Numbered from the stretch's first letter, positions 51,179 through 62,979 are shown. The stretch: 64,000 bases of DNA from Stappia sp. TSB10P1A (GCF_900185725.1 NZ_FYAU01000036.1:186001-250000); one strand, 5' to 3'. Translations and numbers: made by a program. Notes: a model not told the origin generated them from the letters alone.

Positions 51179-52384
51179 ATGGACAATCGCCTCCCCGTTA
51201 CCGTGCTGTCCGGCTTTCTGGGCGCCGGCAAGACCACCCTGCTCAACCACATTCTCAACAACCGTGAGGGATTGCGGGTCGCCGTCATCGTCAACGACAT
51301 GAGTGAGGTGAATATCGACGCCAGCCTGGTGCGCGAGGGCGGCGGCAACGTCTCGCGCACCCAGGAGCGGCTGGTCGAGATGACCAATGGCTGCATCTGC
51401 TGCACGCTGCGCGAGGACCTGTTGCGCGAGGTCAAGACGCTGGCCGGCGAAGGCCGCTTCGACCATCTGGTGATCGAATCCACCGGCATTGCCGAGCCGC
51501 TGCCGGTCGCCTCGACCTTCGAGTTCCGCGACGAGCATGGCGAGAGCCTGAGCGACGTGGCGCGGCTCGATTCGATGGTGACGGTGGTGGATGCGGCGAG
51601 CCTGCTGAAGGACTACGGCTCCACCGACTTCCTCACCGATCGCGGCGAATCGCTCGGCGAGGACGACGAGCGCACCCTGGTCGACCTGCTCGTCGACCAG
51701 ATCGAGTTCGCCGACACGATCATCCTCAACAAGGTGAGCGATGCCCGCCCGCAGGACCTTGCCGCCGCGCGCCAGATCGTGCGCGGGCTGAACCCGGACG
51801 CGGTGGTGATGGAGACCGACCGCTCCGCCGTTCCCTTGCGCGACGTGCTCGGCACCGGCCGTTTCGACTTCGACAAGGCGCATGAGCATCCGCTGTGGTT
51901 CAAGGAGCTGAACGGCTTCGCCGACCATGTGCCGGAAACGGAGGAATACGGCATCCGCTCCTTCGTCTACCGGGCGCGCCAGCCCTTCGCCCCGCGCGCG
52001 CTGAACCGCTTCGTGCAGAAGAGCTGGCCGGGGGTGATCCGCGCCAAGGGGTTCTTCTGGCTGGCGACCCGGCCGCATTTCGTCGGCGAGATCAGCCAGG
52101 CGGGCGCCTTCGTCACCACCGAAAAGCGCGGGCTGTGGTGGTCGGCGGTGCCGCGCAAGCACTGGCCGGAGTCGCCGGACTGGCGGCGGGCGATGGAGCC
52201 CTACATGCATCCGGTGTGGGGCGACCGGCGGCAGGAAATCGTCTTCATCGGCACGAGCGGCATGGATGAAGCGGCGATCCGCACGGAACTCGACGCGGCG
52301 CTGGTCGGGGCGGACGGCTTCCACCCGGAAGAGTGGACCGGGCTCGACGACCCCTTCCCCGCCTGGGGCAGCGCGGCGGCCTGA
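51179..52384 (+). CDS. COG0523 (CobW/ZigA-like) metal-chaperone GTPase
   Basis: 401 residues. Walker [10 protein letters not shown] at 12-20, the metal-binding GCICC (Cys72, Cys74, Cys75) in [11 protein letters not shown], Walker B-like [13 protein letters not shown], and [10 protein letters not shown]; a CobW C-terminal domain follows ([18 protein letters not shown]). The family delivers zinc, cobalt or other metals to proteins. Its position in a Zur-box operon supports a zinc chaperone similar to ZigA/YeiR. It is 75 bases after the DUF4198 gene and 82 bases before the cobalamin riboswitch. Confidence 0.88.
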   Translation: MDNRLPVTVLSGFLGAGKTTLLNHILNNREGLRVAVIVNDMSEVNIDASLVREGGGNVSRTQERLVEMTNGCICCTLREDLLREVKTLAGEGRFDHLVIESTGIAEPLPVASTFEFRDEHGESLSDVARLDSMVTVVDAASLLKDYGSTDFLTDRGESLGEDDERTLVDLLVDQIEFADTIILNKVSDARPQDLAAARQIVRGLNPDAVVMETDRSAVPLRDVLGTGRFDFDKAHEHPLWFKELNGFADHVPETEEYGIRSFVYRARQPFAPRALNRFVQKSWPGVIRAKGFFWLATRPHFVGEISQAGAFVTTEKRGLWWSAVPRKHWPESPDWRRAMEPYMHPVWGDRRQEIVFIGTSGMDEAAIRTELDAALVGADGFHPEEWTGLDDPFPAWGSAAA

Positions 52385-52465
52385 ACCGGTACTGACCTAA
52401 ACCGGCGGCGACGGCCTTCGGCGATTGGCCTTGATGCGGTGCCCGTCATCTGCCAGTTTGGCGGC

Positions 52466-52683
52466 GATGGTTGCCGAAGGCCGAAGCGCCGGAGGCATGA
52501 AAAGGGAACACGGTGCGGCGTACCCATCAGGGGCCAAGACCGTGGCTGCCCCCGCAACTGTAAGCGGCCGGGGCCGACGTCCTTCAACGGGACGAATGGC
52601 CCAGGCCCTGCCGCACGATGCCACTGCCCGAAGCCGGGCGGGAAGGCGCGGCCGGGCCGGACCCGCGAGCCAGGAGACCTGCC
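52466..52683 (+). promoter_or_regulatory. Cobalamin (B12) riboswitch
   Basis: Conserved elements in order: AAAGGGAACACGGTGCGG (52500-52518), GCTGCCCCCGCAACTGTAAG (52545-52564), GCCACTGCCC (52619-52628), GGGAAGGCG, and the B12 box AGCCAGGAGACCTGCC (52668-52683). These match the class of adenosylcobalamin-binding leaders. It stands 46 bases before the DUF1636 ATG, and normally lowers expression when B12 is plentiful. Control may be at the level of transcription or translation; a terminator is not obvious. Confidence 0.92.
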
Positions 52684-52728
52684 ATCTCCCGCAACGACAA
52701 CCGGACGGGGTGTTCCGGGAAGGTAGCC

Positions 52729-53178
52729 ATGACACGCAACGAATCCCTCTTCGGCCCATCGGCGGCCCTTACCCGCAGCCCGCCGCGCCGGCACCGCATC
52801 ACCGTGTGCACCACCTGCCGCGACCCGGAAACGCGGAAGCAGCCGGGCCTTCACCTGATCGAGACCTTGAGCGCCGCGCTCGCCGGGGACGGCGCCGCGC
52901 CGTTCGAGGTGGCGGGCGCCGCCTGCATGGCCGGCTGCTCGCACCCCTGCACGGTCGCCTATCAGGCCGAGGGCAAGGCGAGCTATCTCTTCGGCGACAT
53001 CGAGCCGGCGCGCGACGTGGCAACGCTCCTCGCCTTCGCCCGGCAATATGCCGAGCTCGACGACGGCTGGTGCTCGTCGCTGCAGCGGCCCGAGGGGCTG
53101 AAGGGCAAGACACTGGCGCGGATGCCCGCCCTGCCCGCTCCCACCCTCGGGGCAGCGGACCGGAGGGACGGCGCATGA
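52729..53178 (+). CDS. DUF1636 Cys-rich protein under the B12 riboswitch
   Basis: 149 residues. Cys pattern: ITVCTTCRD near the start, ACMAGCSHPC in the middle and GWCSSLQ later, consistent with an Fe-S or thioredoxin-like ferredoxin-type domain that could bind a metal. Function is not assigned. Its place at the front of a riboswitch-controlled ABC transporter operon suggests a role in cobalt/cobinamide or B12 handling. It overlaps the ATPase by four bases. Confidence 0.78.
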   Translation: MTRNESLFGPSAALTRSPPRRHRITVCTTCRDPETRKQPGLHLIETLSAALAGDGAAPFEVAGAACMAGCSHPCTVAYQAEGKASYLFGDIEPARDVATLLAFARQYAELDDGWCSSLQRPEGLKGKTLARMPALPAPTLGAADRRDGA

Positions 53179-54056
53179 GCCATCGCAGCGGAACCCCGGT
53201 GGTGCTGGAGCTGCGAAAGGTCGGCTACCGGCCGCGCGGCGCGGATGCGCTCCTTTCCGACCTCTCGCTGCATGTGCATGACGGCGAGATCCTCGTCCTT
53301 GCCGGGCCGAACGGTGCCGGCAAGTCGACCTTGATCCGGCTGATCGCCGGGCTGAGCGAGCCGACCGGCGGCGAGATGCGGCTCGGCGGCCGGCCGTATC
53401 GCGACGTGCCGATCACCGAGCGCGCCCGCGTCATCGCCTATGTCGGCCAGAGCGAGGAAAGCTGCGACCGGCTGACCGTCTCGCAATATGTCTCGCTCGG
53501 CCACCTGCCGCATCACCGCGCCGGCGGCCGCGAGGCCGGTGCCCGCGCGACCGACGAGGCGCTGGCGCTCGCCGACCTGACGCGGCTTTCCGGCCGGCGG
53601 ATGGGCGAGATTTCCGGCGGCGAACGCCAGCGGGCGAAGATCGCCCGCGCCGTCTGCCAGCGACCGCGCCTGCTGGTGCTGGACGAGCCGACCAACCATC
53701 TCGATCCGCTGGCGCGCGGCGAATTGCTCAGCCTCGTCTCCGGCCTCGGCATCGCGGTGGTGGCGGCGCTGCACGACCTGACGCTGATCGAGGCCTTCGC
53801 CAGCCATGTGGCGCTGATCCAGGGCGGGCAGCTCGTCGCGCATGGCCATCCGGTCGAGGTGCTGTCGAGCGAACGGGTGCGCGCGGTGTTCAGCGTCGAC
53901 CTCTACCGGATGCCGCATCCGGTGGAGGCGCGCCAGATCAGCGTGCTGGACATCCCCATCGAGGGGCGGTTCGGCGCGGCCACCTTGCCGGGCGACACAG
54001 CCGGTCCGGCCGCATCCAGCGCTCCGCATCTGCGGGCGGTGGCAACGCGCGGCTGA
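53175..54056 (+). CDS. B12/iron-type ABC transporter ATPase
   Basis: 293 residues, BtuD/FecE-like. Walker A GPNGAGKST, signature ISGGERQRAKIARAV, Walker B LLVLDEPTNHLD, and VAALHDLTLI. The last 60 residues are a low-complexity tail. The B12 riboswitch ahead of the operon makes cobalamin or a precursor the likely substrate, rather than a ferric siderophore. The start codon is inside the DUF1636 stop. Confidence 0.88.
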   Translation: MSHRSGTPVVLELRKVGYRPRGADALLSDLSLHVHDGEILVLAGPNGAGKSTLIRLIAGLSEPTGGEMRLGGRPYRDVPITERARVIAYVGQSEESCDRLTVSQYVSLGHLPHHRAGGREAGARATDEALALADLTRLSGRRMGEISGGERQRAKIARAVCQRPRLLVLDEPTNHLDPLARGELLSLVSGLGIAVVAALHDLTLIEAFASHVALIQGGQLVAHGHPVEVLSSERVRAVFSVDLYRMPHPVEARQISVLDIPIEGRFGAATLPGDTAGPAASSAPHLRAVATRG

Positions 54057-54120
54057 GCCGCGCCCTCCCCTTTTCTCTGACGTTTCACGGTTTTTCATCC
54101 TCACGAGGAGTCTGTCCCCC

Positions 54121-55083
54121 ATGAAGACCCATGCTCTCAAGCGCCTGACCCTGTTCGCCGCCGCGATGGCCTTCGCCGCACCGGCGCTCGCCTTTCCCGT
54201 CACCGTCGACAATTGCGGCACGCCGCTGACCTTCGAGGCCGCGCCCGAGCGCATGGTGGTGCAGGACATCAACATGAGCGAGATGGCCTTCGCGCTCGGC
54301 CTGCAGGACCGCATGGTCGGCGTCAGCGGCATCAGCGGCTGGTACAAGACCAGCGAGGAGTTCGACCGCAAGCGCGGCGACATCCCCGAGATCGCGCCGA
54401 AATATCCGACGCTGGAAAACCTCGTCGCCGCCAGCCCGGACCTGTTCTTCGCCGGCTGGTATTACGGCATGAAGCCGGGCGGCGACGTCACCCCCGACAC
54501 GCTGGCGCCGCACGGCATCAAGACGCTGATCCTCACCGAAAGCTGCATCCATCTCGACAAGGCGCGGCCCGCCGCCTCGCTCGACCTGCTCTATGACGAC
54601 ATGCTGCGGCTCGGCACGATCTTCGGCAAGGAGGCGGAGGCGCAGGCGCTGGTCGATGGCTGGAAGGCGCGGATGGGGGAACTGGCCGAGCGCATCGGCG
54701 ACAACCGCGACATGAAGGTGTTCCTCTACGATTCCGGCGAGGACAAGCCGTTCACCGCCGGCCGCTATGCCATGCCGACGGCGATGATCGAGGCGGCCGG
54801 CGGGCGCAACGTCACCGCCGACATGGAGACGAGCTGGGGCACCACCTCGTGGGAGGCGGTGGCGGCGGCCGATCCGCAGTTCATCATCCTGCTCGACTAT
54901 CAGGACGGCGGCGGGGCGGACAAGCTGCGCGCCTTCCTGGAAGCCCATCCGGTGATGAGCCAGACCGAGGCTGTGAAGAACGCCCGCTATCTGCCTCTGC
55001 GCTATGAGGAACTGACGCCGGGGCCGGCGAATGTCGACGGCATCGAGCAGCTCGCCCGGGCGATGCATCCGCAGGCGTTCTGA
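54121..55083 (+). CDS. B12/cobinamide-type ABC substrate-binding protein
   Basis: 320 residues. Signal peptide (KRLTLFAAAMAFAAPALA) and a TroA-like binding fold: VDNCGTPLTFEAAPERMVVQDINMSEMAFALGLQDRMVGVSG, AASPDLFFAGWYYG. Aromatic residues (GWYYG, SGWYKTS) could stack on a corrin ring. It resembles the binding protein at 31680 in the DNCG start. Substrate inferred from the riboswitch. Confidence 0.85.
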   Translation: MKTHALKRLTLFAAAMAFAAPALAFPVTVDNCGTPLTFEAAPERMVVQDINMSEMAFALGLQDRMVGVSGISGWYKTSEEFDRKRGDIPEIAPKYPTLENLVAASPDLFFAGWYYGMKPGGDVTPDTLAPHGIKTLILTESCIHLDKARPAASLDLLYDDMLRLGTIFGKEAEAQALVDGWKARMGELAERIGDNRDMKVFLYDSGEDKPFTAGRYAMPTAMIEAAGGRNVTADMETSWGTTSWEAVAAADPQFIILLDYQDGGGADKLRAFLEAHPVMSQTEAVKNARYLPLRYEELTPGPANVDGIEQLARAMHPQAF

Positions 55084-55086
55084 GCC

Positions 55087-56064
55087 ATGCGGCTGGCGCT
55101 GGTCCTGACGGGAGGCCTGCTGGCGGTCATCGTGCTGCTGGTGGCCGCCATTGCCATCGGCTCGACGCCGCTGCCGATGCGCGCGGTGATCGAGGCGCTG
55201 GCCGGCGGCGACGGGCCGACGGCCCGCATCGTCATGGACCTGCGCCTGCCGCGCGCGCTGCTGGCGCTGCTGGTCGGGGCCGGGCTCGGCACGGTCGGCT
55301 GCCTGCTGCAGACGACGACGCGCAACGACCTCGCCGATCCGTTCCTGTTCGGCCTGTCCTCGGGCGCGGCGGCCGGGGCGGTGCTGGTGATCACCGTCAC
55401 CGGCGACCTGCTCGGCCTGTGGACGCTGCCGCTCGCCGCCTTTGCCGGCGGCATGGCGGCATCAAGCATCGTGCTGGTCTTGATCTCAAGGCTCGGCGAC
55501 CGGGGGCCGGCGCGGCTGGTGCTGGCGGGGCTCGCGGTCTCGTTCCTGTTCATGGCGCTGACCAATTACCTGGTCTTTGCCGGCGACCAGCGCGCCGCCC
55601 ATTCGGTGCTGTTCTGGACGCTGGGCGGGCTCGGCCTTGCCCGCTGGGACCTGCTGCCGGTCGCAGCGATCGGCCTTGCCGCGATCCTCGGCTTCGCCTT
55701 CGCCCGCCACCGCAAGTTCGATGCGCTGCTGGCCGGCGAGGACACCGCGCGCACGCTCGGCGTCGATGTGGTGGCGCTGCGGCGGACGACGTTTCTGGTC
55801 TGCGCCTTTGCGACGGCCGCCTTCGTGTCGATCAGCGGCGTCATCGGCTTTGTCGGGCTGATGGTGCCGCATATCGCACGCGCCCTCGCCGGGCCGATGC
55901 ATGGCCGCTTCGTGCCGGTGGCAGCAATCACCGGCGCGGCGCTGCTTCTCGTCAGCGACATTGCCGCGCGCACCCTGCTGGCGCCGCAGGAACTGCCGAT
56001 CGGCATCGTCACCACCTCGCTCGGCGCCGTCTTCGTGCTCGCCCTGCTGACCCGCGAGCCGTGA
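55087..56064 (+). CDS. B12/cobinamide-type ABC transporter permease
   Basis: 325 residues, FecCD/BtuC family with about nine or ten helices: LRLPRALLALLVGAGLGTVGCLLQTTTRNDLADPFLFGLSSG and SGVIGFVGLMVPHIARALAGP. The stop of the binding-protein gene is three bases before it. This operon (DUF1636-ATPase-binding protein-permease) is a full importer. It converges on the Lrp gene. Confidence 0.88.
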   Translation: MRLALVLTGGLLAVIVLLVAAIAIGSTPLPMRAVIEALAGGDGPTARIVMDLRLPRALLALLVGAGLGTVGCLLQTTTRNDLADPFLFGLSSGAAAGAVLVITVTGDLLGLWTLPLAAFAGGMAASSIVLVLISRLGDRGPARLVLAGLAVSFLFMALTNYLVFAGDQRAAHSVLFWTLGGLGLARWDLLPVAAIGLAAILGFAFARHRKFDALLAGEDTARTLGVDVVALRRTTFLVCAFATAAFVSISGVIGFVGLMVPHIARALAGPMHGRFVPVAAITGAALLLVSDIAARTLLAPQELPIGIVTTSLGAVFVLALLTREP

Positions 56065-56073
56065 GCGCCCGCC

Positions 56074-56559
56074 TCAACCGGGCACGCAGGAGGTCACCTT
56101 CTTCAGGCAGCGCAGCGAGAAGCTGGACTTGGAATGGCGCAGGCCCGGGATCGGAAACAGCCGCTCGCGCAGGAATTCCTCCACCCCCTTGGTGCCGCTC
56201 GCCGCGACCTTGACGAAATAATCGCAGTCGCCGGCCATCAGATAGACCTCCAGCACCTCCGGGATTTCCGCCATCGCCTTGCCGAAGCCCTCCAGCGCTT
56301 CCGGATCGTGCCGCTCCAGCGAGACCTCGATCATCACCGTCTCGCCGACGCCGAGCGCCTCGTGGTCGAGCACCGCCGTGTAGCCGGAAATCACCCCCTC
56401 CTCCTCCAGCCGCCGCACCCGCTGCCAGCACGGGCTCGGCGACAGGCCGACCTCGCGCGCCAGTTCGGTGTTGGACAGGCGGCCGTTGGCGACCAGCGCC
56501 TTGAGGATACGGCGGTCGATGTCATCAAGCTGTCGCGGCACAACAGTTTCCTCCTGCAT
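56074..56559 (-). CDS. Lrp-family regulator beside the branched-chain operon
   Basis: 161 residues. Helix-turn-helix LDDIDRRILKALVANGRLSNTELAREVGLSPSPCWQRVRRLEEEGVI and an AsnC-type effector domain (VLEVYLMAGDCDYFVKVA). It is divergent from the acyl-CoA dehydrogenase-BCKDH operon, the usual arrangement of BkdR-type Lrp activators that respond to branched-chain amino acids. Control of that operon is therefore likely. Confidence 0.9.
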   Translation of the reverse strand: MQEETVVPRQLDDIDRRILKALVANGRLSNTELAREVGLSPSPCWQRVRRLEEEGVISGYTAVLDHEALGVGETVMIEVSLERHDPEALEGFGKAMAEIPEVLEVYLMAGDCDYFVKVAASGTKGVEEFLRERLFPIPGLRHSKSSFSLRCLKKVTSCVPG

Positions 56560-56580
56560 ATCGGCTCAGAGCAGAAGGAT

Positions 56581-56622
56581 ATTTCACTCCTCGGTCAAAT
56601 CGAAGCAAATTCAGCATGAAAT
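56581..56622. promoter_or_regulatory. Candidate Lrp-binding region in the divergent promoter
   Basis: ATTTCA (56581-56586) and TGAAAT (56617-56622) form an inverted pair in the AT-rich part of the 168-base gap, flanking a CAAATCGAAGCAAATT stretch. Lrp-type regulators bind such spaced AT-rich sites. Short, so low confidence. Confidence 0.3.
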
Positions 56623-56727
56623 TTCGCCCATGGCGGGCAATACTATCGGAATACCCGGCAGTCGAACGCGCCCCGCCACGAGGGCAGCGAGACGCCGGTG
56701 AGCATTGCAGGCGGGGAGGCGCCACCC

Positions 56728-59173
<2,446 letters not shown>

Positions 59174-59174
59174 C

Positions 59175-60188
59175 ATGGCACGGATGACCATGATCGAGGC
59201 GATCCGCAACGCCCACGATCTCGCGATGGAGCGGGACAAGCGGGTCGTCGTGTTCGGCGAGGATGTCGGCTATTTCGGCGGCGTGTTCCGCTGCACCGCC
59301 GGCCTGCAGAAGAAATACGGCAGCAACCGCTGCTTCGACGCGCCGATCAGCGAGAACGGCATCGTCGGCGCCGCCGTCGGCATGTGCGCCTATGGCCTGA
59401 AGCCGGTCGTCGAGATCCAGTTCGCCGACTACATGTACCCGGCCTATGACCAGATCGTCAGCGAGGCGGCGCGCATGCGCCACCGCTCCGCCGGGCAGTT
59501 CACCTGCCCGATGGTGATCCGCATGCCGACGGGCGGCGGCATCTTCGGCGGCCAGACCCACAGCCAGAGCCCGGAGGCGCTGTTCACCCATGTCGCCGGC
59601 CTCAAGGTGGTGGTGCCGTCCAACCCGCGCGACGCCAAGGGCCTGCTGCTCGCCGCCATCGAGGATCCGGATCCGGTGATCTTCCTGGAGCCGAAGCGGC
59701 TCTATAACGGCCCCTTCGACGGCCATCACGACCGGCCGGTCGTCTCGTGGAAGAACCACGAGCTCGGCGATGTCAGCGAGGATTATTTCACCGTGCCGCT
59801 GGGCAAGGCGAAGATCCGCCGGGAAGGCTCGGCGCTGACCGTGCTGGCCTATGGCACCATGGTCTTCGTCGCGCAGGCGGCGGCGGAGGAAGCGGGCGTC
59901 GACGCGGAAATCATCGACCTGCGCACGCTGCTGCCGCTGGATCTGGAGACCATCGAGGCCTCGGTAAAGAAGACCGGGCGCTGCGTCATCATCCACGAGG
60001 CGACCAAGACCTCCGGCTTCGGCGCCGAACTGAGCGCGGTGGTGCAGGAGAGCTGTTTCTATCATCTGGAGGCGCCGATCGTCCGCGTGACGGGCTGGGA
60101 CACGCCCTATCCGCATGCGCAGGAGTGGACCTATTTCCCGGGTCCCGAGCGGATCAAGCGCGCCTTCGCGCAGGTTCTGGAGGGCTGA
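59175..60188 (+). CDS. bkdA2: Branched-chain 2-oxoacid dehydrogenase E1 beta
   Basis: 337 residues. Typical stretches: VVFGEDVGYFGGVFRCTAGL, FDAPISENGIVGAAVGMC, EIQFADYMYPAYDQIVSEAARMRHRS and PEALFTHVAGLKVVVPS. Forms the heterotetramer with E1 alpha. Continues the operon. Confidence 0.94.
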   Translation: MARMTMIEAIRNAHDLAMERDKRVVVFGEDVGYFGGVFRCTAGLQKKYGSNRCFDAPISENGIVGAAVGMCAYGLKPVVEIQFADYMYPAYDQIVSEAARMRHRSAGQFTCPMVIRMPTGGGIFGGQTHSQSPEALFTHVAGLKVVVPSNPRDAKGLLLAAIEDPDPVIFLEPKRLYNGPFDGHHDRPVVSWKNHELGDVSEDYFTVPLGKAKIRREGSALTVLAYGTMVFVAQAAAEEAGVDAEIIDLRTLLPLDLETIEASVKKTGRCVIIHEATKTSGFGAELSAVVQESCFYHLEAPIVRVTGWDTPYPHAQEWTYFPGPERIKRAFAQVLEG

Positions 60189-60192
60189 GTCC

Positions 60193-61491
60193 ATGGGTAT
60201 CTTCACCATCACCCTTCCCGATATCGGCGAAGGCATCGCCGAGGCGGAACTGACCGAGTGGAACGTCGCCATCGGCGACGAGGTGCAGGACGAGGACGTG
60301 CTCGGCACCGTGATGACCGACAAGGCGGCGGTCGAGATCCCCTCCACCGTCGCCGGCAAGGTCGTGTGGCTGTGCGGCGAACCGGGCGACGTGATCGCCA
60401 TCGGCGCCAAGTTCATCCAGATCGAGGTCGAGGGCGAGGGCAACGACGCCGCCGCGACCGAGGCGCCCAAGGCGGCGGAGGCGAAGACCGAGGACAAGGC
60501 GCCCGCCCCGGAAAAGCCTGCGCCGGCCAAGGAAAAATCCGAAGCCAAGGCCCAGCCCCAATCGCAGTCCCAGTCTCAGGCGGGCCGGCCGGCGGCCGCG
60601 CATCGTCCGCTTGCCGCCGGCGAGAAGCCGCTCGCCTCGCCGGCCGTGCGCCGGCGCGCCCAGGACGCCGGCATCGACCTGCGCATGGTCGGCGGATCGG
60701 GCCCGGCGGGCCGCATCCTGCACGAAGATCTCGACGCCTATATCGAGCACGGGCCACCGACCGCGCGCCAGAGCGGGCGCATGCCGGCGCTCGGCACCCG
60801 CGATATCAAGGTGGTCGGCATGCGCCGGCGCATCGCCGAGAAGATGGCGCTGTCGAAGTCGCGCATCCCGCATATCACCATCGTCGAGGAAGTCGACGTC
60901 ACCGCCGTGGAGGAGCTGCGCGGCCAGCTCAACGCCGTGCATGCGGCGGGCCGCGGCAAGCTGACCCTCTTGCCCTTCGTCATGCGCGCCATCGTCATGG
61001 CGGTGCGCGAGCAGCCGGAGATGAACGCGCTCTATGACGACGAGGCCGGCGTGGTGCGCCAGTACGACGCCGTGCATATCGGCATCGCGACGCAGACCCC
61101 GGCGGGGCTGACCGTGCCGGTCGCCCGCCACACGGAGGCGCGCTCGGTCTGGGACTGCGCCGCCGAAGTGGTGCGCCTTGCCGAGGCCGCGCGCGAGGGC
61201 AAGGCGAGCCGGGAGGAGCTGTCCGGCTCGACCATCACCATCACCTCGCTCGGGCCGCTCGGCGCCATCGCCACGACGCCGATCATCAACCACCCGGAGG
61301 TGGCGATCGTCGGCATCAACAAGATGGCGGTGCGCCCGTTGTGGGACGGCAAGGAGTTCCAGCCGCGCAAGGTGATGAACATCTCCTGCTCCTTCGATCA
61401 CCGCGTGATCGACGGCTGGGACGCCGCCGTCTTCGTCCAGAAGCTGAAGTCGCTGCTGGAAACCCCTGCCCTGATGTTCGTCGAGGACTGA
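60193..61491 (+). CDS. bkdB: BCKDH E2, dihydrolipoyl acyltransferase
   Basis: 432 residues. N-terminal lipoyl domain with lipoyl-Lys44 in VMTDKAAVEIPS, a long Ala/Pro/Lys/Gln-rich linker (QPQSQSQSQ), a peripheral subunit-binding domain (ASPAVRRRAQDAGIDLRMVGGSG, about residues 148-185), and a catalytic core ending SCSFDHRVIDGWDAAVF with the active His. One lipoyl domain. Transfers the acyl group to CoA. Confidence 0.94.
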   Translation: MGIFTITLPDIGEGIAEAELTEWNVAIGDEVQDEDVLGTVMTDKAAVEIPSTVAGKVVWLCGEPGDVIAIGAKFIQIEVEGEGNDAAATEAPKAAEAKTEDKAPAPEKPAPAKEKSEAKAQPQSQSQSQAGRPAAAHRPLAAGEKPLASPAVRRRAQDAGIDLRMVGGSGPAGRILHEDLDAYIEHGPPTARQSGRMPALGTRDIKVVGMRRRIAEKMALSKSRIPHITIVEEVDVTAVEELRGQLNAVHAAGRGKLTLLPFVMRAIVMAVREQPEMNALYDDEAGVVRQYDAVHIGIATQTPAGLTVPVARHTEARSVWDCAAEVVRLAEAAREGKASREELSGSTITITSLGPLGAIATTPIINHPEVAIVGINKMAVRPLWDGKEFQPRKVMNISCSFDHRVIDGWDAAVFVQKLKSLLETPALMFVED

Positions 61492-61495
61492 GCCC

Positions 61496-62884
61496 ATGAG
61501 CGACATGACCTGCAAGCTGCTGATCATCGGCGCCGGTCCCGGCGGCTATGTCTGCGGCATCCGCGCCGGCCAGCTCGGCATCGACACCGTCATCGTCGAC
61601 GAGCAGAAGCCCGGCGGCACCTGCCTCAATGTCGGCTGCATCCCCTCCAAGGCCTTGATCCATGCGGCCGAGGAGTTCCACAAGCTGTCGCAGTTCGGCG
61701 GCAGCTCGCCGCTCGGCATCACGGTGGCTTCGCCGCAGATCGACCTGTCCGCCACCATCGACTGGAAGAACGGCATCGTCGCCCGGCTGAATGCCGGCGT
61801 CGCCGGCCTCTTGAAAAAGTCCGGCGTGCGGCTCTTCGCCGGCAAGGCGACCTTCCAGGACGGCAAGACCGTCAAGGTGACGACCGGCGACACTTCCGTG
61901 CAGATCCGCGCCGAACAGGTGGTGATCGCCACCGGCTCGGCGCCGGTGGAACTGCCGTTCCTGCCGTTCGGCGGCAAGGTGATAGGCTCCAGCGAGGCGC
62001 TGTCGCTGCGCGCTGTGCCGGAGAGGCTCTGCGTCGTCGGCGGCGGCTATATCGGCCTGGAGATCGGCACGGCCTTCGCCAAGCTCGGCGCCAAGGTCAC
62101 CGTGGTGGAGGCGGCCGAGCGGATCCTGCCGCAATACGACAGCGCCCTCACCCGCCCCGTCCTCAAGTCGCTGCAGGCGCTCGGCATCGAGGTGATGCTG
62201 GCGACCAAGGCGAAGGGGCTCGGCGACAAGGGGCTGCTGGTTGAGACCGCCGAGGGCAGTGAGCGCGAGATCGCCGCCGACAAGGTGCTGGTCACCGTCG
62301 GCCGCCGTCCGCGCTCCGACAGCGCCAACATCGCCAGCCTGGGGCTGGCCACCGACGGGCCGTTCCTGCGCGTCGACGACCGCTGCCGCACCTCGATGCA
62401 GGGCGTCTTCGCCGTCGGCGACGTCACCGGCGAGCCGATGCTCGCGCATCGCGCCATGGCGCAGGGCGAGATGGTGGCCGAGATCATCGCCGGCCACACG
62501 CGCAGCTGGGACAAGCGCTGCATCCCGGCGGTGTGCTTCACCGATCCGGAGATCGTCACCTGCGGCCTGTCGCCAGACGAGGCGAAGGCACAGGGTGGGG
62601 CGGTGACGACGGGGCAGTTCCCCTTCGCCGCCAATGGCCGCGCCATGACGATGGAGGCCGAGGACGGCTTCGTGCGCGTCGTCGCGCGCAAGGAGGACGG
62701 GCTGATCCTCGGGTTGCAGGCGGTCGGCCGCGGCGTTTCGGAACTCTCTGCGGCGTTCTCCATCGCCATCGAGATGGGCGCGCGGATCGACGATATCGGC
62801 GCGGTGATCCACGCCCACCCGACCCAGAGCGAGGGCCTGCAGGAAGCCTGCCTCGCCGCGCTCGGCCACGCGCTGCACATCTGA
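61496..62884 (+). CDS. lpdV: BCKDH E3, dihydrolipoyl dehydrogenase
   Basis: 462 residues. FAD motif IIGAGPGGYVCGIRAGQLG, redox disulfide Cys43-Cys48 in GGTCLNVGCIPSK, NAD motif VVGGGYIGLEIGTAFAKLG, second FAD site FAVGDVTGEPMLAHRA, and catalytic His in HAHPTQSEG. Reoxidises the E2 lipoyl group. Last gene of the operon, followed by a strong terminator 60 bases on. Confidence 0.94.
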   Translation: MSDMTCKLLIIGAGPGGYVCGIRAGQLGIDTVIVDEQKPGGTCLNVGCIPSKALIHAAEEFHKLSQFGGSSPLGITVASPQIDLSATIDWKNGIVARLNAGVAGLLKKSGVRLFAGKATFQDGKTVKVTTGDTSVQIRAEQVVIATGSAPVELPFLPFGGKVIGSSEALSLRAVPERLCVVGGGYIGLEIGTAFAKLGAKVTVVEAAERILPQYDSALTRPVLKSLQALGIEVMLATKAKGLGDKGLLVETAEGSEREIAADKVLVTVGRRPRSDSANIASLGLATDGPFLRVDDRCRTSMQGVFAVGDVTGEPMLAHRAMAQGEMVAEIIAGHTRSWDKRCIPAVCFTDPEIVTCGLSPDEAKAQGGAVTTGQFPFAANGRAMTMEAEDGFVRVVARKEDGLILGLQAVGRGVSELSAAFSIAIEMGARIDDIGAVIHAHPTQSEGLQEACLAALGHALHI

Positions 62885-62942
62885 CGAGGCGGCGGGCTGT
62901 CCGGTAGGACGCCCCTTCTCCGGCTTCGTCCTTGCGGATACG

Positions 62943-62979
62943 AAAATGGCCCGCGCCCCTCTCGGGACGCGGGCCTTTT
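62943..62979 (+). terminator. Rho-independent terminator of the BCKDH operon
   Basis: GGCCCGCG (62948-62955) pairs exactly with CGCGGGCC (62968-62975) across a 12-base loop and is followed by TTTT. The upstream AAAAT means it could also work in reverse for the SDR gene that ends at 63102. The rest of 62885-63101 holds no gene that I can support. Confidence 0.8.
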
